From: Paenibacillus sp. SZ31
Lineage (GTDB): Bacteria > Bacillota > Bacilli > Paenibacillales > Paenibacillaceae
NCBI RefSeq assembly: GCF_012912005.1
Contig: NZ_JABBEA010000012.1
Span: forward strand, 62,001-126,000
Direction: 5' to 3'
DNA: 64,000 bases
This document shows, one piece after another, positions 1 through 8,716 of the stretch (its first letter is position 1; each line of letters opens with the position of its first letter). Both the position numbers and the translations under genes were made by a program. The notes under the pieces were generated by a model. It worked only from the letters and a program-made list of their open reading frames with translations, had not been told where the DNA came from and ran no database searches.

Positions 1-54
1 TATTTTTTGTAAAGCGGTAGCATGGACATGGCTCCTTTGATGGCAATAATTAGA

Positions 55-83
55 TTGTATTTATTGTACACGATAGCTATCTT
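55..83 (+). promoter_or_regulatory. weak candidate promoter upstream of the deacetylase gene
   Basis: TTGTAT (55-60) and TATCTT (78-83) are separated by 17 bases. Each hexamer only partly matches the sigma-A consensus. It is the best-spaced pair I found in the 197 bases before the first gene, whose own upstream context starts outside the window. Confidence 0.3.
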
Positions 84-197
84 TTTGGGAAAACAGGATT
101 CAAGAAAAGTCTGAACTATGATAAAATTAAAGGCGGTTTATTTTAGATAGTGCCATAGCGCACCGTAATTCAGCAGGAGAAGTGGGGAGCTAGCAAC

Positions 198-1601
198 ATG
201 ACATCGATACTTCAGAGTATTCTACTGTGGTTATTGTATCTTTCATCTTTTTACGCCTTTATTCCAAGTTTGATTAGCAGGCTTTTCGGTTTTCGTGTAT
301 TCAGACGGGGAAGAAGTGATACACAATTTGCCTTAACGTTTGACGATGGGCCAGATCCACACTATACGCCGAGGCTGCTCGATCTGCTCCATCAGCATCA
401 AGCAAAAGCAACATTTTTTGTCGTTGGAGAACATGCTGCGAGACATCCGGAACTCATTCAGCGCATACATGAGGAAGGCCATCTTATTGGTATTCATAAC
501 TATATTCACAAAACGAATTGGCTCATGCGGCCACGTACCGTTCGAAATCAGATTCTGCGAACGGGTCAGATTATTCATGAAGTAACTGGAGAGAAGACTT
601 GTTATTATCGTCCACCTTGGGGGATTATGAATCTGTTTGATTTTTTCAGCAAGAAAGAACGTAAAATCGTACTGTGGTCTTCCATGTTTGAAGACTGGAG
701 AAGCCGAGTAGGTACCCAGAGATTGACCGAACGGATGCTGAAGGAACTAAGAGGTGGGGAGGTTATGCTGCTGCATGATCGAGGAACCACCTTCGGTGCT
801 GATGCACACGCGCCGGAGCAGATGCTTCAGGCGCTGGAAGTCGTCTTGCAGGAAGCTGAACGGCTTGGGCTGCAAAGTGTACGCGTTGATACGTTGATGG
901 GAGGTATTACAGTGAGCGAATCTCAGAACAAGACTCAATTACAGACACCGTTGAAGCTATGGAAACGAATCGTTGTTGCCTTATGGCTGGGTTGGGAGAG
1001 GTTGTTCCACTGGGTATATCATCTGCGGACGGCTTCGCCAGAGGACCCGATGCTGCACTTCAGATCCCGCGTATATCATGGTGCGCGGGTGGAGATGAAT
1101 GACGGCCATGTCATTCAAAATGGAGATCCGGTGATTGAATTGCATTTTGACAATCAGAAATTGTTCGAACTGGGGGTGACTTCGCGTTCCAGTATGCACT
1201 TGGCTATTCGCATGATCCGCACGATGGAACAACAATTGCCGGATCTGGCGCGCATGATAGCACTTGAACCTGATTTACGTTCTGCGAAGGCCGTATACGG
1301 TGTGAGCATGATTAACAGAGGTCCGGAAAAGTTCGGCTTTACCATACAAGACTTGCCCCCTGGACCGTTCAGTGCTGCATCCAAAGTATACTTGAAGCTG
1401 CTGTTAAGTGTAATCCACCCGGCAGGAACCAAACGTTTGAAACAGCGTACTGAACAACTGGTACCCAAGATGATTGCCATGCCGCTGGATCTATTATTGG
1501 AACGTTACGGTCAACATACGATGCAGGTAGCAGCAACGGTAGAAGAATCCAGAGATGAATCGTTGTTAATTGAACAAGAGATACTGCCAGAGCGGAACTA
1601 A
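198..1601 (+). CDS. membrane-anchored polysaccharide deacetylase (NodB family) with extra C-terminal domain
   Basis: Predicted carbohydrate esterase family 4 enzyme removing acetyl groups from a cell-wall or extracellular polysaccharide. An N-terminal hydrophobic stretch (about 4-30) looks like a signal anchor. The NodB domain carries TFDDGPD (47-53, with the paired Asp residues), the metal-binding H-x3-H pair (His100, His104), an RPPWG motif near 138-142 and an LLHD motif near 194. Residues from about 250 to the end form a second domain outside the NodB fold; it reminds me of the YkoP-like domain fused to some Bacillus deacetylases, but that is recollection only. The ATG at 198 follows GGGGAG with suitable spacing. 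The gene converges on ilvD with a shared terminator. Substrate (chitin-like polymer, peptidoglycan or other) cannot be told from sequence. Confidence 0.85.
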   Translation: MTSILQSILLWLLYLSSFYAFIPSLISRLFGFRVFRRGRSDTQFALTFDDGPDPHYTPRLLDLLHQHQAKATFFVVGEHAARHPELIQRIHEEGHLIGIHNYIHKTNWLMRPRTVRNQILRTGQIIHEVTGEKTCYYRPPWGIMNLFDFFSKKERKIVLWSSMFEDWRSRVGTQRLTERMLKELRGGEVMLLHDRGTTFGADAHAPEQMLQALEVVLQEAERLGLQSVRVDTLMGGITVSESQNKTQLQTPLKLWKRIVVALWLGWERLFHWVYHLRTASPEDPMLHFRSRVYHGARVEMNDGHVIQNGDPVIELHFDNQKLFELGVTSRSSMHLAIRMIRTMEQQLPDLARMIALEPDLRSAKAVYGVSMINRGPEKFGFTIQDLPPGPFSAASKVYLKLLLSVIHPAGTKRLKQRTEQLVPKMIAMPLDLLLERYGQHTMQVAATVEESRDESLLIEQEILPERN

Positions 1602-1630
1602 ACGGACTGATCACACCAACCAGCAAAAGA

Positions 1631-1680
1631 AAAGGGTTGCCCTTCGCCAGATTTGGCAGAAGAGCAACCCTTTATTTATT
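1631..1680. terminator. bidirectional intrinsic terminator between deacetylase and ilvD
   Basis: AAAGGGTTGC (1631-1640) pairs with GCAACCCTTT (1664-1673). A-rich sequence lies on one side and a T-rich run on the other, so the hairpin can stop transcription from both converging genes. Confidence 0.75.
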
Positions 1681-1686
1681 AGTGAA

Positions 1687-3372
1687 TTAGATACTCAGTA
1701 CGCCGCCATTGCTTGCATTTGTAACCAGTTTGGAATAACGAGCCAGGTAACCAGTTTTTACTTTTGGTTCAAAGCCTTTCCAACCTGCGCGACGACGTTC
1801 AAACTCTTCGTCACTGATGTGCAATTCGATGATACGGTTGTTCAGATCCAGTTCAATGATGTCCCCTTCTTCAACAAAGGCGATTGGACCGCCTTCAGCT
1901 GCTTCCGGAGAGATATGTCCGATACTGATTCCGCGGGATGCGCCAGAGAAGCGTCCATCGGTGATCAGACCAACTTTGGCACCAAGACCCATACCTACGA
2001 TCTGGGAAGTAGGAGCCAGCATCTCAGGCATACCTGGTCCGCCTTTTGGTCCTTCATAACGGATAACAACAACATGTCCTTCTTTTACTTTGCCGTTAGC
2101 AATACCTTCGAGCGCTTGCTCCTGGGAGTCAAAGCAGATGGCAGGACCTTTATGGTATCCACCAACCGAAGCATCAACTGCACCAACTTTGATGATAGCT
2201 CCTTGTGGTGCAAGGTTACCAAACAATACAGCCAGGCCGCCTTTTTCGGAATGCGGGTTATCCAGGTGGTGGATAACGTTGGTATCCTGAATTTCTTTTC
2301 CTTCTACGTTTTCACGGATCGTTTTACCTGTTACTGTAATACAGTCACCATGAATCGCGCCTGGTTTTTTGAGCAATTCGTTCAGTACTGCGCTTACGCC
2401 GCCTGCATTGTGAACATCTTCGATGTGAAGATCGGAAGCAGGAGCAAGCTTCGCCAGATGCGGAACGCGGTTAGCTACTTCATTGATACGTTCGATTGGA
2501 TACTCGATGCCTGCTTCATGAGCCAGTGCCAGCGTGTGCAGTACCGTATTGGTAGATCCGCCCATCGCCATATCCAGTGCAAACGCGTTATCGATCGCTT
2601 CTACAGTAACGATATCACGTGGTTTCAAGTCCATTTTGATGAGTTCCATCAATTGGGTAGCAGATTGTTTAACAAACTCACGACGCTCAGGAGCAACGGC
2701 AAGGATCGTTCCGTTACCTGGCATAGCCAGTCCCATCGCTTCAGCCAGACAGTTCATGGAGTTTGCAGTAAACATACCGGAACATGATCCACATGTTGGA
2801 CAGCCGAACTGTTCAAGTTCAAGCAAGCTCTTATCATCGATTTTACCTGCTTGGTAAGCACCCACGCCTTCAAATACGGAAGTCAGAGAAAGTGCTTTAC
2901 CATTACTGTCACGACCGGCTTTCATCGGTCCACCACTTACGAACAGGGTAGGGATGTTTACGCGAAGCGCACCCATCATCATGCCTGGTGTGATTTTGTC
3001 ACAGTTCGGGATACATACCATGCCGTCGAACCAGTGTGCAGATACAACGGTTTCCACGGAATCCGCGATAATGTCACGGCTTGGCAGCGAGTAACGCATA
3101 CCAATGTGTCCCATGGCAATACCATCATCTACTCCGATGGTGTTGAATTCGAATGGAACGCCACCGGCTTCACGAATAGCATCCTTTACAATTTTACCGA
3201 ATTCCTGAAGGTGGACGTGGCCGGGCACGATATCGATGTATGAGTTACATACGGCAATAAACGGCTTGCCGAAATCCTCTTCTTTAACGCCCGCTGCGCG
3301 GAGCAAACTCCGGTGTGGTGCACGGTCAAAACCTTTTTTGATCATATCGGAACGCATCTTCTTGGCTGACAT
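1687..3372 (-). CDS. ilvD: dihydroxy-acid dehydratase
   Basis: Catalyses the dehydration of 2,3-dihydroxy acids to 2-oxo acids, the step before transamination in valine and isoleucine synthesis and on the path to leucine and pantothenate; a cytosolic Fe-S enzyme. The protein is 561 residues, normal for IlvD, beginning [14 protein letters not shown] and containing [21 protein letters not shown] and [18 protein letters not shown] with the family's cluster cysteines. The start is the ATG at 3370-3372, preceded by GGGGGGAA; the same frame stays open further upstream (to about 3606), but that stretch runs through a terminator hairpin and does not resemble IlvD. The gene is isolated from other branched-chain genes here. 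Its leader holds an intrinsic terminator, suggesting attenuation. Confidence 0.95.
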   Translation of the reverse strand: MSAKKMRSDMIKKGFDRAPHRSLLRAAGVKEEDFGKPFIAVCNSYIDIVPGHVHLQEFGKIVKDAIREAGGVPFEFNTIGVDDGIAMGHIGMRYSLPSRDIIADSVETVVSAHWFDGMVCIPNCDKITPGMMMGALRVNIPTLFVSGGPMKAGRDSNGKALSLTSVFEGVGAYQAGKIDDKSLLELEQFGCPTCGSCSGMFTANSMNCLAEAMGLAMPGNGTILAVAPERREFVKQSATQLMELIKMDLKPRDIVTVEAIDNAFALDMAMGGSTNTVLHTLALAHEAGIEYPIERINEVANRVPHLAKLAPASDLHIEDVHNAGGVSAVLNELLKKPGAIHGDCITVTGKTIRENVEGKEIQDTNVIHHLDNPHSEKGGLAVLFGNLAPQGAIIKVGAVDASVGGYHKGPAICFDSQEQALEGIANGKVKEGHVVVIRYEGPKGGPGMPEMLAPTSQIVGMGLGAKVGLITDGRFSGASRGISIGHISPEAAEGGPIAFVEEGDIIELDLNNRIIELHISDEEFERRRAGWKGFEPKVKTGYLARYSKLVTNASNGGVLSI

Positions 3373-3681
3373 GGTGTATTTCCCCCCAAATATATAATAT
3401 TGAGCAACATGAATGGAAAAGTAAATGGCAGTGCATCTGTCGTTTAATTTCATCCGTACTCTAAAAAAAAGGACCGGCAAGCCGGTGTCGAGCTCCCCGT
3501 AGTTTGTGAAATTCTTTGCTGCTTTAAACCCGTGAACACCCGGTTTTTCTATTGAGTCTATCACAACCGTCGTCATATTTCTACAATCAATAGAAAGAAG
3601 CCTCAAACCATTTTCATGGAATTAGACTTCTTGATTTGCGGGAAAGCTATGATCATGTTTCGATGTGGCGTGCGGGATTCA
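3373..3681 (-). promoter_or_regulatory. ilvD leader region, possible attenuator
   Basis: This gap between ilvD and the upstream stress gene holds, in reverse-strand order: a weak promoter candidate (TTGTAG, 17 bases, TGATAG, around 3550-3580), a structured segment with an AAACCGGG/GGGTTT-type pairing (about 3520-3547), a purine-rich stretch, and then the terminator at 3463-3486, about 90 bases before the ilvD start. No T-box specifier or AGGGTGG motif is visible, no leucine- or valine-rich leader peptide is evident, and I could not match it to a riboswitch class I know. Confidence 0.45.
3463..3486 (-). terminator. intrinsic terminator in the ilvD leader
   Basis: The GC-rich self-complementary ACCGGC-TT-GCCGGT (reverse strand, 3486-3473) is followed by CC and eight T residues (3470-3463). 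It lies upstream of the ilvD ribosome binding site in the same orientation, so it would have to be read through or suppressed for expression. Confidence 0.7.
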
Positions 3682-3933
3682 TCAGTTGCTTCCGCCTTTG
3701 CGTCCAATCTCACGATAGAATTCCTTGTTATGGGTTTCGGATGTTGCTTCGCCGCCCTTGCGGCCAATCTGCTTGTAAAAGTCAGTGTCATGGGCATCTG
3801 AAGTCGCTTCTCCACCTTTTTTTCCAATCATCTGGTAGAAGCTTCGATCATGGCTCTTGGAAGTGGCTTTCCCACCTAATCTGCCGGCTTCTTCACGGCT
3901 CATCTTGCGTTCTGACGTCGGTTGACGTGCCAT
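3682..3933 (-). CDS. KGG-repeat general stress protein (GsiB/YciG-like)
   Basis: A small, very hydrophilic 83-residue protein made of about four repeats of roughly 20 residues with the core IGRKGGEATS and an intervening DxxFYxxIG segment. This is the KGG or Con-10 repeat of Bacillus GsiB and E. coli YciG, proteins induced by general stress, starvation or desiccation and thought to be unstructured hydrophilins. The copy is shorter than B. subtilis GsiB, which has five repeats. The ATG at 3931-3933 follows AAGGAGTG. A GGGATA element lies upstream near 3980, but a convincing sigma-B -35 partner at normal spacing is missing. Monocistronic by appearance. Confidence 0.85.
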   Translation of the reverse strand: MARQPTSERKMSREEAGRLGGKATSKSHDRSFYQMIGKKGGEATSDAHDTDFYKQIGRKGGEATSETHNKEFYREIGRKGGSN

Positions 3934-4056
3934 TACAAATCACTCCTTACAACGATAAGTTGTTTTTTGTAGCGCGTATCCCTAATTTACCACCTTATTT
4001 CCAGCCTGAAACAACACACCAGGATAGAATCGATAGCGAAGAGATCCGTCAGAGCT

Positions 4057-5097
4057 TTAGGCCGACCGTTTAAATATCTCATGCCGATCGAAAGAAAAGC
4101 GGGATATATCTGGTTCAATTAAGGGTTTGAACGTGTGACGTACAGCTGGCAGAGCCAGCGTGACTGCGAACAGTACGGCAATGAGAAGTATGACTGGGAT
4201 ATACGCCGAACTTCCCATATAACTGTAGACTCCAGACCAGATCGCAAGACGAACGAGAAACCCGTGCAGCAGGAACACATAGAGTGTGCGTCGTCCAAGG
4301 TCCGTCAGTCTGGAAGTCAAGGAAGGTACCCAGGCCAAGAACAGTGCTGCCGATGCAATTTCCAGCAAGTATACACCCAGTCGGAAGATGCCGGCATACC
4401 ATTCATGATGACCCAGCTCGGCGTACGTCATGCTGCCCAGTAACCATCCCGATGAAATATTCAAACCTCCATACCCGATCCATACCAACAGGGCAGCAGA
4501 GAGGATAGCTGCCGTTTTTCGCCCCCAACCGGATAATATTCGAGAACGAATGGATGCTCCATAGTCATAACCGATGACAAAGAACGGCAAGAATACAAAC
4601 GTACGGCTGAAGCTGAGCCAGAACCCATCGATGGGCAAATACCCGGCAATTACACCGAGCGCAATCGATCCAATCAATCGATATATCGGTTTCCATGAAA
4701 TCGTAAGACGGAGTAAAAGTCTCCAACAGAAATGACTCGCGAGAAACCATAACAGCAAGTAAGGTGCAAAGAAGGATAGCCGCATATGGGGTGTGTGGAA
4801 CACGGTAAAGTCCATTAATGCATACAAGGACTGAAACAGTACATATTGTAAGGCAATCTGCTTCAAAACGTTTCGCCCAGGCGCGCCTTGGAGTGAGTGT
4901 GTCGCAAAATACCCGGTTACCCATACAAAGAGTGGCATGTGAAACGTATATATCCACAGGAACAGAGCTTCCGCTCCTGCAAAACGTGTGATGAGTGGTT
5001 CAAGTGCATTACCTGCAAGGACACAGACGATAAGCATAAAGCGCAGATTGTAAAAGAAAGATTCCTGATCATCCTGGATCAGTGTCTGATTTTTCAT
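4057..5097 (-). CDS. acyltransferase 3 family integral membrane protein
   Basis: A 346-residue protein with about ten hydrophobic segments. The N-terminal LRFMLIVCVLAGNALEPLI and HMPLFVWVTGYF segments fit the acyltransferase 3 (OafA/WecH-like) fold, which transfers acyl groups to membrane or cell-envelope carbohydrates. The usual early His of the family sits in the FHMPLF motif near residue 53. The start at 5097 follows AAGGGGG on the reverse strand. It is divergent from kdgK. Substrate and acyl donor are unknown; envelope polysaccharide or teichoic-acid decoration is the generic expectation for the family. Confidence 0.75.
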   Translation of the reverse strand: MKNQTLIQDDQESFFYNLRFMLIVCVLAGNALEPLITRFAGAEALFLWIYTFHMPLFVWVTGYFATHSLQGAPGRNVLKQIALQYVLFQSLYALMDFTVFHTPHMRLSFFAPYLLLWFLASHFCWRLLLRLTISWKPIYRLIGSIALGVIAGYLPIDGFWLSFSRTFVFLPFFVIGYDYGASIRSRILSGWGRKTAAILSAALLVWIGYGGLNISSGWLLGSMTYAELGHHEWYAGIFRLGVYLLEIASAALFLAWVPSLTSRLTDLGRRTLYVFLLHGFLVRLAIWSGVYSYMGSSAYIPVILLIAVLFAVTLALPAVRHTFKPLIEPDISRFSFDRHEIFKRSA

Positions 5098-5175
5098 GGT
5101 GCAGCCCCCTTATAGACCCCTTTTGTAAGGTCGTTTGCATCTGTAATAAGGGTAATATGGATGTACATTGTCTAT

Positions 5176-5191
5176 TGTGATTTAATTCACA
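5176..5191. promoter_or_regulatory. perfect TGTGA-N6-TCACA palindrome (Crp/Fnr-type site)
   Basis: TGTGATTTAATTCACA is an exact match to the half-site spacing and sequence bound by Crp/Fnr-family regulators. It lies between divergent genes: about 80 bases from the acyltransferase start and about 54 bases upstream of the kdgK -35 element. Confidence 0.5.
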
Positions 5192-5193
5192 TT

Positions 5194-5207
5194 AGTAAGC
5201 GTTATCT
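5194..5207 (+). promoter_or_regulatory. candidate cre (CcpA) site upstream of kdgK
   Basis: The bases at 5194-5207 match the TGWAANCGNTNWCA consensus at 12 of 14 positions, with the whole core GTAAGCGTTATC conserved. It sits directly beside the Crp/Fnr-like palindrome, upstream of the kdgK promoter. Confidence 0.35.
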
Positions 5208-5244
5208 TTTCTCAAAGCTGTGACAAAAAATGAACGCTCCGGGA

Positions 5245-5273
5245 TTGACAACGGTTGCATAGAGGATGACAAT
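5245..5273 (+). promoter_or_regulatory. sigma-A-type promoter of kdgK-kdgA
   Basis: A perfect TTGACA (5245-5250), a 17-base spacer and GACAAT (5268-5273) lie 45 bases before the kdgK start. Confidence 0.6.
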
Positions 5274-5318
5274 AGTAACAGAAGATGAGGAAATGTAAAT
5301 ATAAGGAGGGAAGAAATC

Positions 5319-6284
5319 ATGTCAACGAGTCCCTATCCAAGCCCGGAAATTATTACATTTGGGGAAAGTATGGGTTTGCTGACTGCCAAGGATACAAGAG
5401 GGCTGGAATATGCGGCCACACTGGACAAGTCGTTCGGGGGTGCCGAGAGCAACCTGGCTATTGGCGTTTCCCGGCTGGGACATACCAGTGGTTGGTTTGG
5501 ACGTTTGGGCAATGATCCGATCGGTAACATGATTCTGAAAGCCATTCGCGGTGAAGGCGTAGATGTCTCCCGAGTACGGTTAAGTGATCACGAGCCCACC
5601 GGTTTGATGATTCGTGAGAACGCTTCCGGGAAAGCCTCGGTACATTATTATAGGAAGCTATCCGCTGCAAGTGCGATCACACCTGATGATCTGGATCCCG
5701 ATTATATTGCGGGGGCGAAGATACTTCACCTTACAGGTATTACCGCAGCGATAAGCCCTTCCGGTCTTGCTACGGTAGAAGCCGCCATACATATTGCCAA
5801 ACAGGCAGGTGTGAAAGTAAGCTTTGATCCGAATCTGCGTCTCAAACTATGGTCAGCGGATGAGGCCCGTCCAGTTTTACTGCGTCTGGCTGAACTCGCG
5901 GATTACTTTTTACCGGGTCTGGACGAGATGAAACTTCTCTATCACGAAGAAAATGATCAAAAAGTACTTGAGCGTCTATCTGCCATGAAGGCCGTGTGCA
6001 TCGTGAAGGGTGGCCCTGATTTGACCTACGTATTAGCGAATGGTACCCTAACGGAAGTTCCGTACTTTAAAGTGGAGCATGTTCTGGATACGGTAGGAGC
6101 AGGAGATGGATTCTGCGCGGGATTTTTATCAGGCTTATTAAAAGGATACTCCCCGCAGGAAGCAACCCGTCTCGGCAATTTGACCGGTTCCATGGTTATA
6201 CAGGCTGTTGGCGATTGGGAGGCGCTCCCGACGTGGGGGCAGGTCGAGGCCAAGCTGAACAATGTTGCCCATGTTGAGCGCTAG
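5319..6284 (+). CDS. kdgK: 2-keto-3-deoxygluconate kinase (PfkB family)
   Basis: Phosphorylates 2-keto-3-deoxygluconate (KDG) to KDPG, the substrate of the aldolase encoded next. The 321-residue protein has the ribokinase/PfkB fold: an N-terminal FGESMG strand, the GGAESNLA sugar-binding motif (40-47) and the C-terminal signature DTVGAGDGF (257-265) with the catalytic Asp263. The start ATG follows AAGGAGG at good spacing. The immediate partner kdgA supports KDG as substrate rather than another sugar. KDG arises from pectin and glycuronan breakdown, which fits the GH105 hydrolase cassette at 47.9 kb, although the two loci are far apart. Confidence 0.88.
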   Translation: MSTSPYPSPEIITFGESMGLLTAKDTRGLEYAATLDKSFGGAESNLAIGVSRLGHTSGWFGRLGNDPIGNMILKAIRGEGVDVSRVRLSDHEPTGLMIRENASGKASVHYYRKLSAASAITPDDLDPDYIAGAKILHLTGITAAISPSGLATVEAAIHIAKQAGVKVSFDPNLRLKLWSADEARPVLLRLAELADYFLPGLDEMKLLYHEENDQKVLERLSAMKAVCIVKGGPDLTYVLANGTLTEVPYFKVEHVLDTVGAGDGFCAGFLSGLLKGYSPQEATRLGNLTGSMVIQAVGDWEALPTWGQVEAKLNNVAHVER

Positions 6285-6372
6285 TCGCTGCTGAAATCAT
6301 ATATGTCTCATCTTCGTTCTTAAATGTAAGGCTTGTATACACAACCACCACATTGACAAGGGAGAGAATGAA

Positions 6373-7038
6373 ATGAAGAAGCTTCAGCTGTTGCAAAAAA
6401 TTACGGATAATGGTGTTGTGGCGGTTCTGCGTGCAGATTCTGCGGATCAAGTCATTGCCATGGCCGAGCAAGCGATTGCGGGTGGCATTAAAGTTATTGA
6501 GATTACGATGACAGTACCCAGTGCCCTCAAAGCCATTGAAAAATTAAGCCGTGTATACCACTGGAACACACAAGACCCAGAGAAATTCGCGATTATTGGT
6601 GCGGGAACGGTGCTTGAACCGCAGACGGCGAGAGCAGCTATCATGTCAGGTGCCGAGTTTGTAGTCGGACCTTCCCTGAACCCGGATACCGTGCAGATCT
6701 GCAACCTGTACCGAATTCCAATTCTGCCTGGTGTGATGACGATTGCTGACGTGCAGCGAGCATTGGAACTCGGCGTGGACATTGTGAAGTTGTTCCCGGG
6801 TAACCTGTATGATCCTACGATTATCAAAACGATGAAGGGTCCTATGCCGCAGGCGAATTTTATGCCAACTGGCGGGGTATCCTTGTCTAATCTGGGGGAT
6901 TGGATCAAGGGTGGAGCAGTGGCTGTAGGGATCGGCTCCGACTTGACATCGGAAGCTGTGAAGACGGGTGACCTGAGTCATGTCCGTCGCAGAGCGGAAC
7001 AATATATGGATGCTTACCGCAAGGCCAAGGCTGAATAA
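6373..7038 (+). CDS. kdgA: KDPG/KHG aldolase
   Basis: Splits 2-keto-3-deoxy-6-phosphogluconate into pyruvate and glyceraldehyde 3-phosphate, and possibly 4-hydroxy-2-oxoglutarate into pyruvate and glyoxylate. The 221 residues match the class I aldolase family: Arg20 in AVLR, Glu43 in VIEIT, the GAGTV loop (77-81) and Schiff-base Lys139 in DIVKLFPGN. The gene starts 88 bases after kdgK in the same direction behind AAGGGAGAG, so the two probably form an operon completing KDG use. Confidence 0.92.
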   Translation: MKKLQLLQKITDNGVVAVLRADSADQVIAMAEQAIAGGIKVIEITMTVPSALKAIEKLSRVYHWNTQDPEKFAIIGAGTVLEPQTARAAIMSGAEFVVGPSLNPDTVQICNLYRIPILPGVMTIADVQRALELGVDIVKLFPGNLYDPTIIKTMKGPMPQANFMPTGGVSLSNLGDWIKGGAVAVGIGSDLTSEAVKTGDLSHVRRRAEQYMDAYRKAKAE

Positions 7039-7057
7039 TATTTTTCAATTCGTAGAA

Positions 7058-7083
7058 GGGGAGCCTGATGAACGAAGGCTCCC
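7058..7083 (+). terminator. hairpin after kdgA (weak terminator candidate)
   Basis: GGGAGCCT (7058-7065) and AGGCTCCC (7076-7083) form an 8-bp stem after the kdgA stop. No T-run follows, so it may only attenuate readthrough or protect the 3-prime end. Confidence 0.4.
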
Positions 7084-7131
7084 AATTCTGTGAGCCGCGG
7101 CACCTGCGGAAGTGAAGAAAGGTGATTAACG

Positions 7132-7896
7132 TTGAGAAATCGGTATAATACAGGGCGCAAGAAGAGGGGCATCGGGAAATTCCTGCTCGTACTTCTGGCG
7201 CTCATTGTCATTGGATGTGGATTTGTTGCGTGGAAATTATTCACACCGTACGGTCCACAGGAAACAGCTCAAACGGCCATGGCTACAGCCAATCAAGTGA
7301 CCGTGAGCGAACAAGAGAACTGGATTGATTTTGTGCCAGACAAACCGGCTGGGAAAAGCGTGCTTTTCTATCCTGGTGGATTGGTAAAACCGGAAAGTTA
7401 TGCACCGCTTGCGCATGAGCTGGCTGCTGCTGGTCATCACACGATTATTGCCAAAATGCCAGTCAACCTGGCAGTGCTCAAGCCAAACTTGGCAGATGAG
7501 ATTCTAGCCGCATATCCAGACGAACAATTTGTTATGGGTGGACACTCACTCGGTGGGTCCATGGCTGCACGTTATGTAGCCGCACATCCTGATGCACTTC
7601 ACGGAATATTCTTCTTGGCATCTTACCCGGATGAAAAAGGAAGTGTATTGACACTGGGAATACCTGCTTTATCCATTCTGGGTACTAAAGATGAGGTTGT
7701 GAATATGACCAAGTATCAGAGTGGACGTATGTATTTGCCCGCGGAGACGGTATATTACACCATTGAAGGTGGAAACCACGCCCAGTTCGGTGATTATGGT
7801 CATCAAAAAGGGGATGGCGAGCCGGAAGTGAGTGGAGAAGAACAGCTGAATCAGACCGTCAAGACAGTTCTGGCTTGGTTAAGTACCATCAAGTAA
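7132..7896 (+). CDS. membrane-anchored alpha/beta hydrolase
   Basis: A 254-residue protein with a basic N-terminus, one transmembrane segment (about 15-35, KFLLVLLALIVIGCGFVAW) and an extracellular alpha/beta-hydrolase domain. The nucleophile elbow is GGHSLGGSMAARY, and a late His occurs in EGGNHAQFGDYG; an Asp in the GTKDEVV loop completes a plausible Ser-Asp-His triad. It resembles the alpha/beta hydrolase_5 (dienelactone-hydrolase-like) group; the substrate is unknown. The start is TTG at 7132 behind AAAGGTG; no ATG precedes the membrane segment. The HAD gene follows closely and may be co-transcribed. Confidence 0.8.
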   Translation: MRNRYNTGRKKRGIGKFLLVLLALIVIGCGFVAWKLFTPYGPQETAQTAMATANQVTVSEQENWIDFVPDKPAGKSVLFYPGGLVKPESYAPLAHELAAAGHHTIIAKMPVNLAVLKPNLADEILAAYPDEQFVMGGHSLGGSMAARYVAAHPDALHGIFFLASYPDEKGSVLTLGIPALSILGTKDEVVNMTKYQSGRMYLPAETVYYTIEGGNHAQFGDYGHQKGDGEPEVSGEEQLNQTVKTVLAWLSTIK

Positions 7897-7929
7897 TGAT
7901 TGCCAGACTCATCACCGGAGGTGATACGG

Positions 7930-8697
7930 ATGACCATGCTTCAAGTCCATGGAGCGCAGATTCCATGTAAAGGTATCCTGTTCGATAAAGATGGAACACT
8001 GTTGGAATTCCTCCAGTTATGGGGACCGTGGGCAGAGACGTTGCTCAATCAGTTAAAAACACGTATGAATGAGCTTGGAGCTTCATTTACGGTTGAATTG
8101 GAGCATGTTCTCGGCACCATCCATAATGCACAAGGTCATATTGTCGGATATGATCCGCAAGGCCCGCTGGCCATTGCAACTGTTGATGAGTGCACGGGAT
8201 TGCTTGCGGGGCAGCTATATGCGGCAGGCATGCCATGGAATGAAGCGATCACAACGATACGCCAATTTTCAAGTGTAGCCATGCGAGAGGTTAGGCAGAA
8301 GAAATTGGCTGAACCAATGTCAGGATTGCTGGATTTCTTGCAGAATTGCAGGGCAGCAGCCATACCGCTGGCGGTCGTCACTTCAGACAGTACAGCGGCA
8401 GCAGAAACACATCTGGATTGGATGGGGATCCGTTCCTTTTTCACATCCATTGTGGGCTGTGATCGGGTGACCCAGGGTAAACCAGATGGAGAAGCAGCAC
8501 TCTTGGCTTGCCGTGAATTACATATCAATCATGGAGAGGCCGTTGTAATTGGGGACAGTAATGGGGATATGCAGATGGGGCGGCACGCAGAGGTATCCTA
8601 TACCCTGGGTTACTGTCCGCAGTTAGATCAAGGATCACACCTGGTTGATGCCCATGCCATCATTCGTCATTATAATGAGATAAGCGTGATTATATAA
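7930..8697 (+). CDS. HAD-superfamily phosphatase (phosphoglycolate phosphatase-like)
   Basis: A 255-residue cytosolic HAD hydrolase. Motif I is FDKDGTL with Asp19 (nucleophile) and Asp21; motif II is VTSDS; the later Lys is in GKPDGEAAL; motif IV is VVIGDSNGD. A helical cap between motifs I and II fits the subfamily I phosphatases such as phosphoglycolate phosphatase or pyrophosphatase PpaX; the exact substrate is not readable. I place the start at ATG 7930, with GGAGGTG six bases upstream, rather than at the upstream in-frame TTG at 7900, which has no such site. It lies 33 bases after the hydrolase gene. Confidence 0.82.
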   Translation: MTMLQVHGAQIPCKGILFDKDGTLLEFLQLWGPWAETLLNQLKTRMNELGASFTVELEHVLGTIHNAQGHIVGYDPQGPLAIATVDECTGLLAGQLYAAGMPWNEAITTIRQFSSVAMREVRQKKLAEPMSGLLDFLQNCRAAAIPLAVVTSDSTAAAETHLDWMGIRSFFTSIVGCDRVTQGKPDGEAALLACRELHINHGEAVVIGDSNGDMQMGRHAEVSYTLGYCPQLDQGSHLVDAHAIIRHYNEISVII

Positions 8698-8716
8698 GTC
8701 ACCCTGGCTTGGTTGG

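Noticed and set aside
1570-2787. 405-codon forward open frame
   Set aside because: Antisense to ilvD, no ribosome binding site at a sensible start, and the translation is rich in Cys, Phe and Thr with no family resemblance; a shadow of ilvD codon use.
3373-3606. N-terminal extension of IlvD by 78 codons
   Set aside because: The added residues do not resemble IlvD, run through a terminator hairpin and lack a ribosome binding site, while ATG 3372 has a strong one.
3965-4015. Sigma-B promoter for the KGG-repeat stress gene
   Set aside because: A GGGATA element is present, but the nearest GTTT-type -35 is 24 bases away, too far for the consensus spacing.
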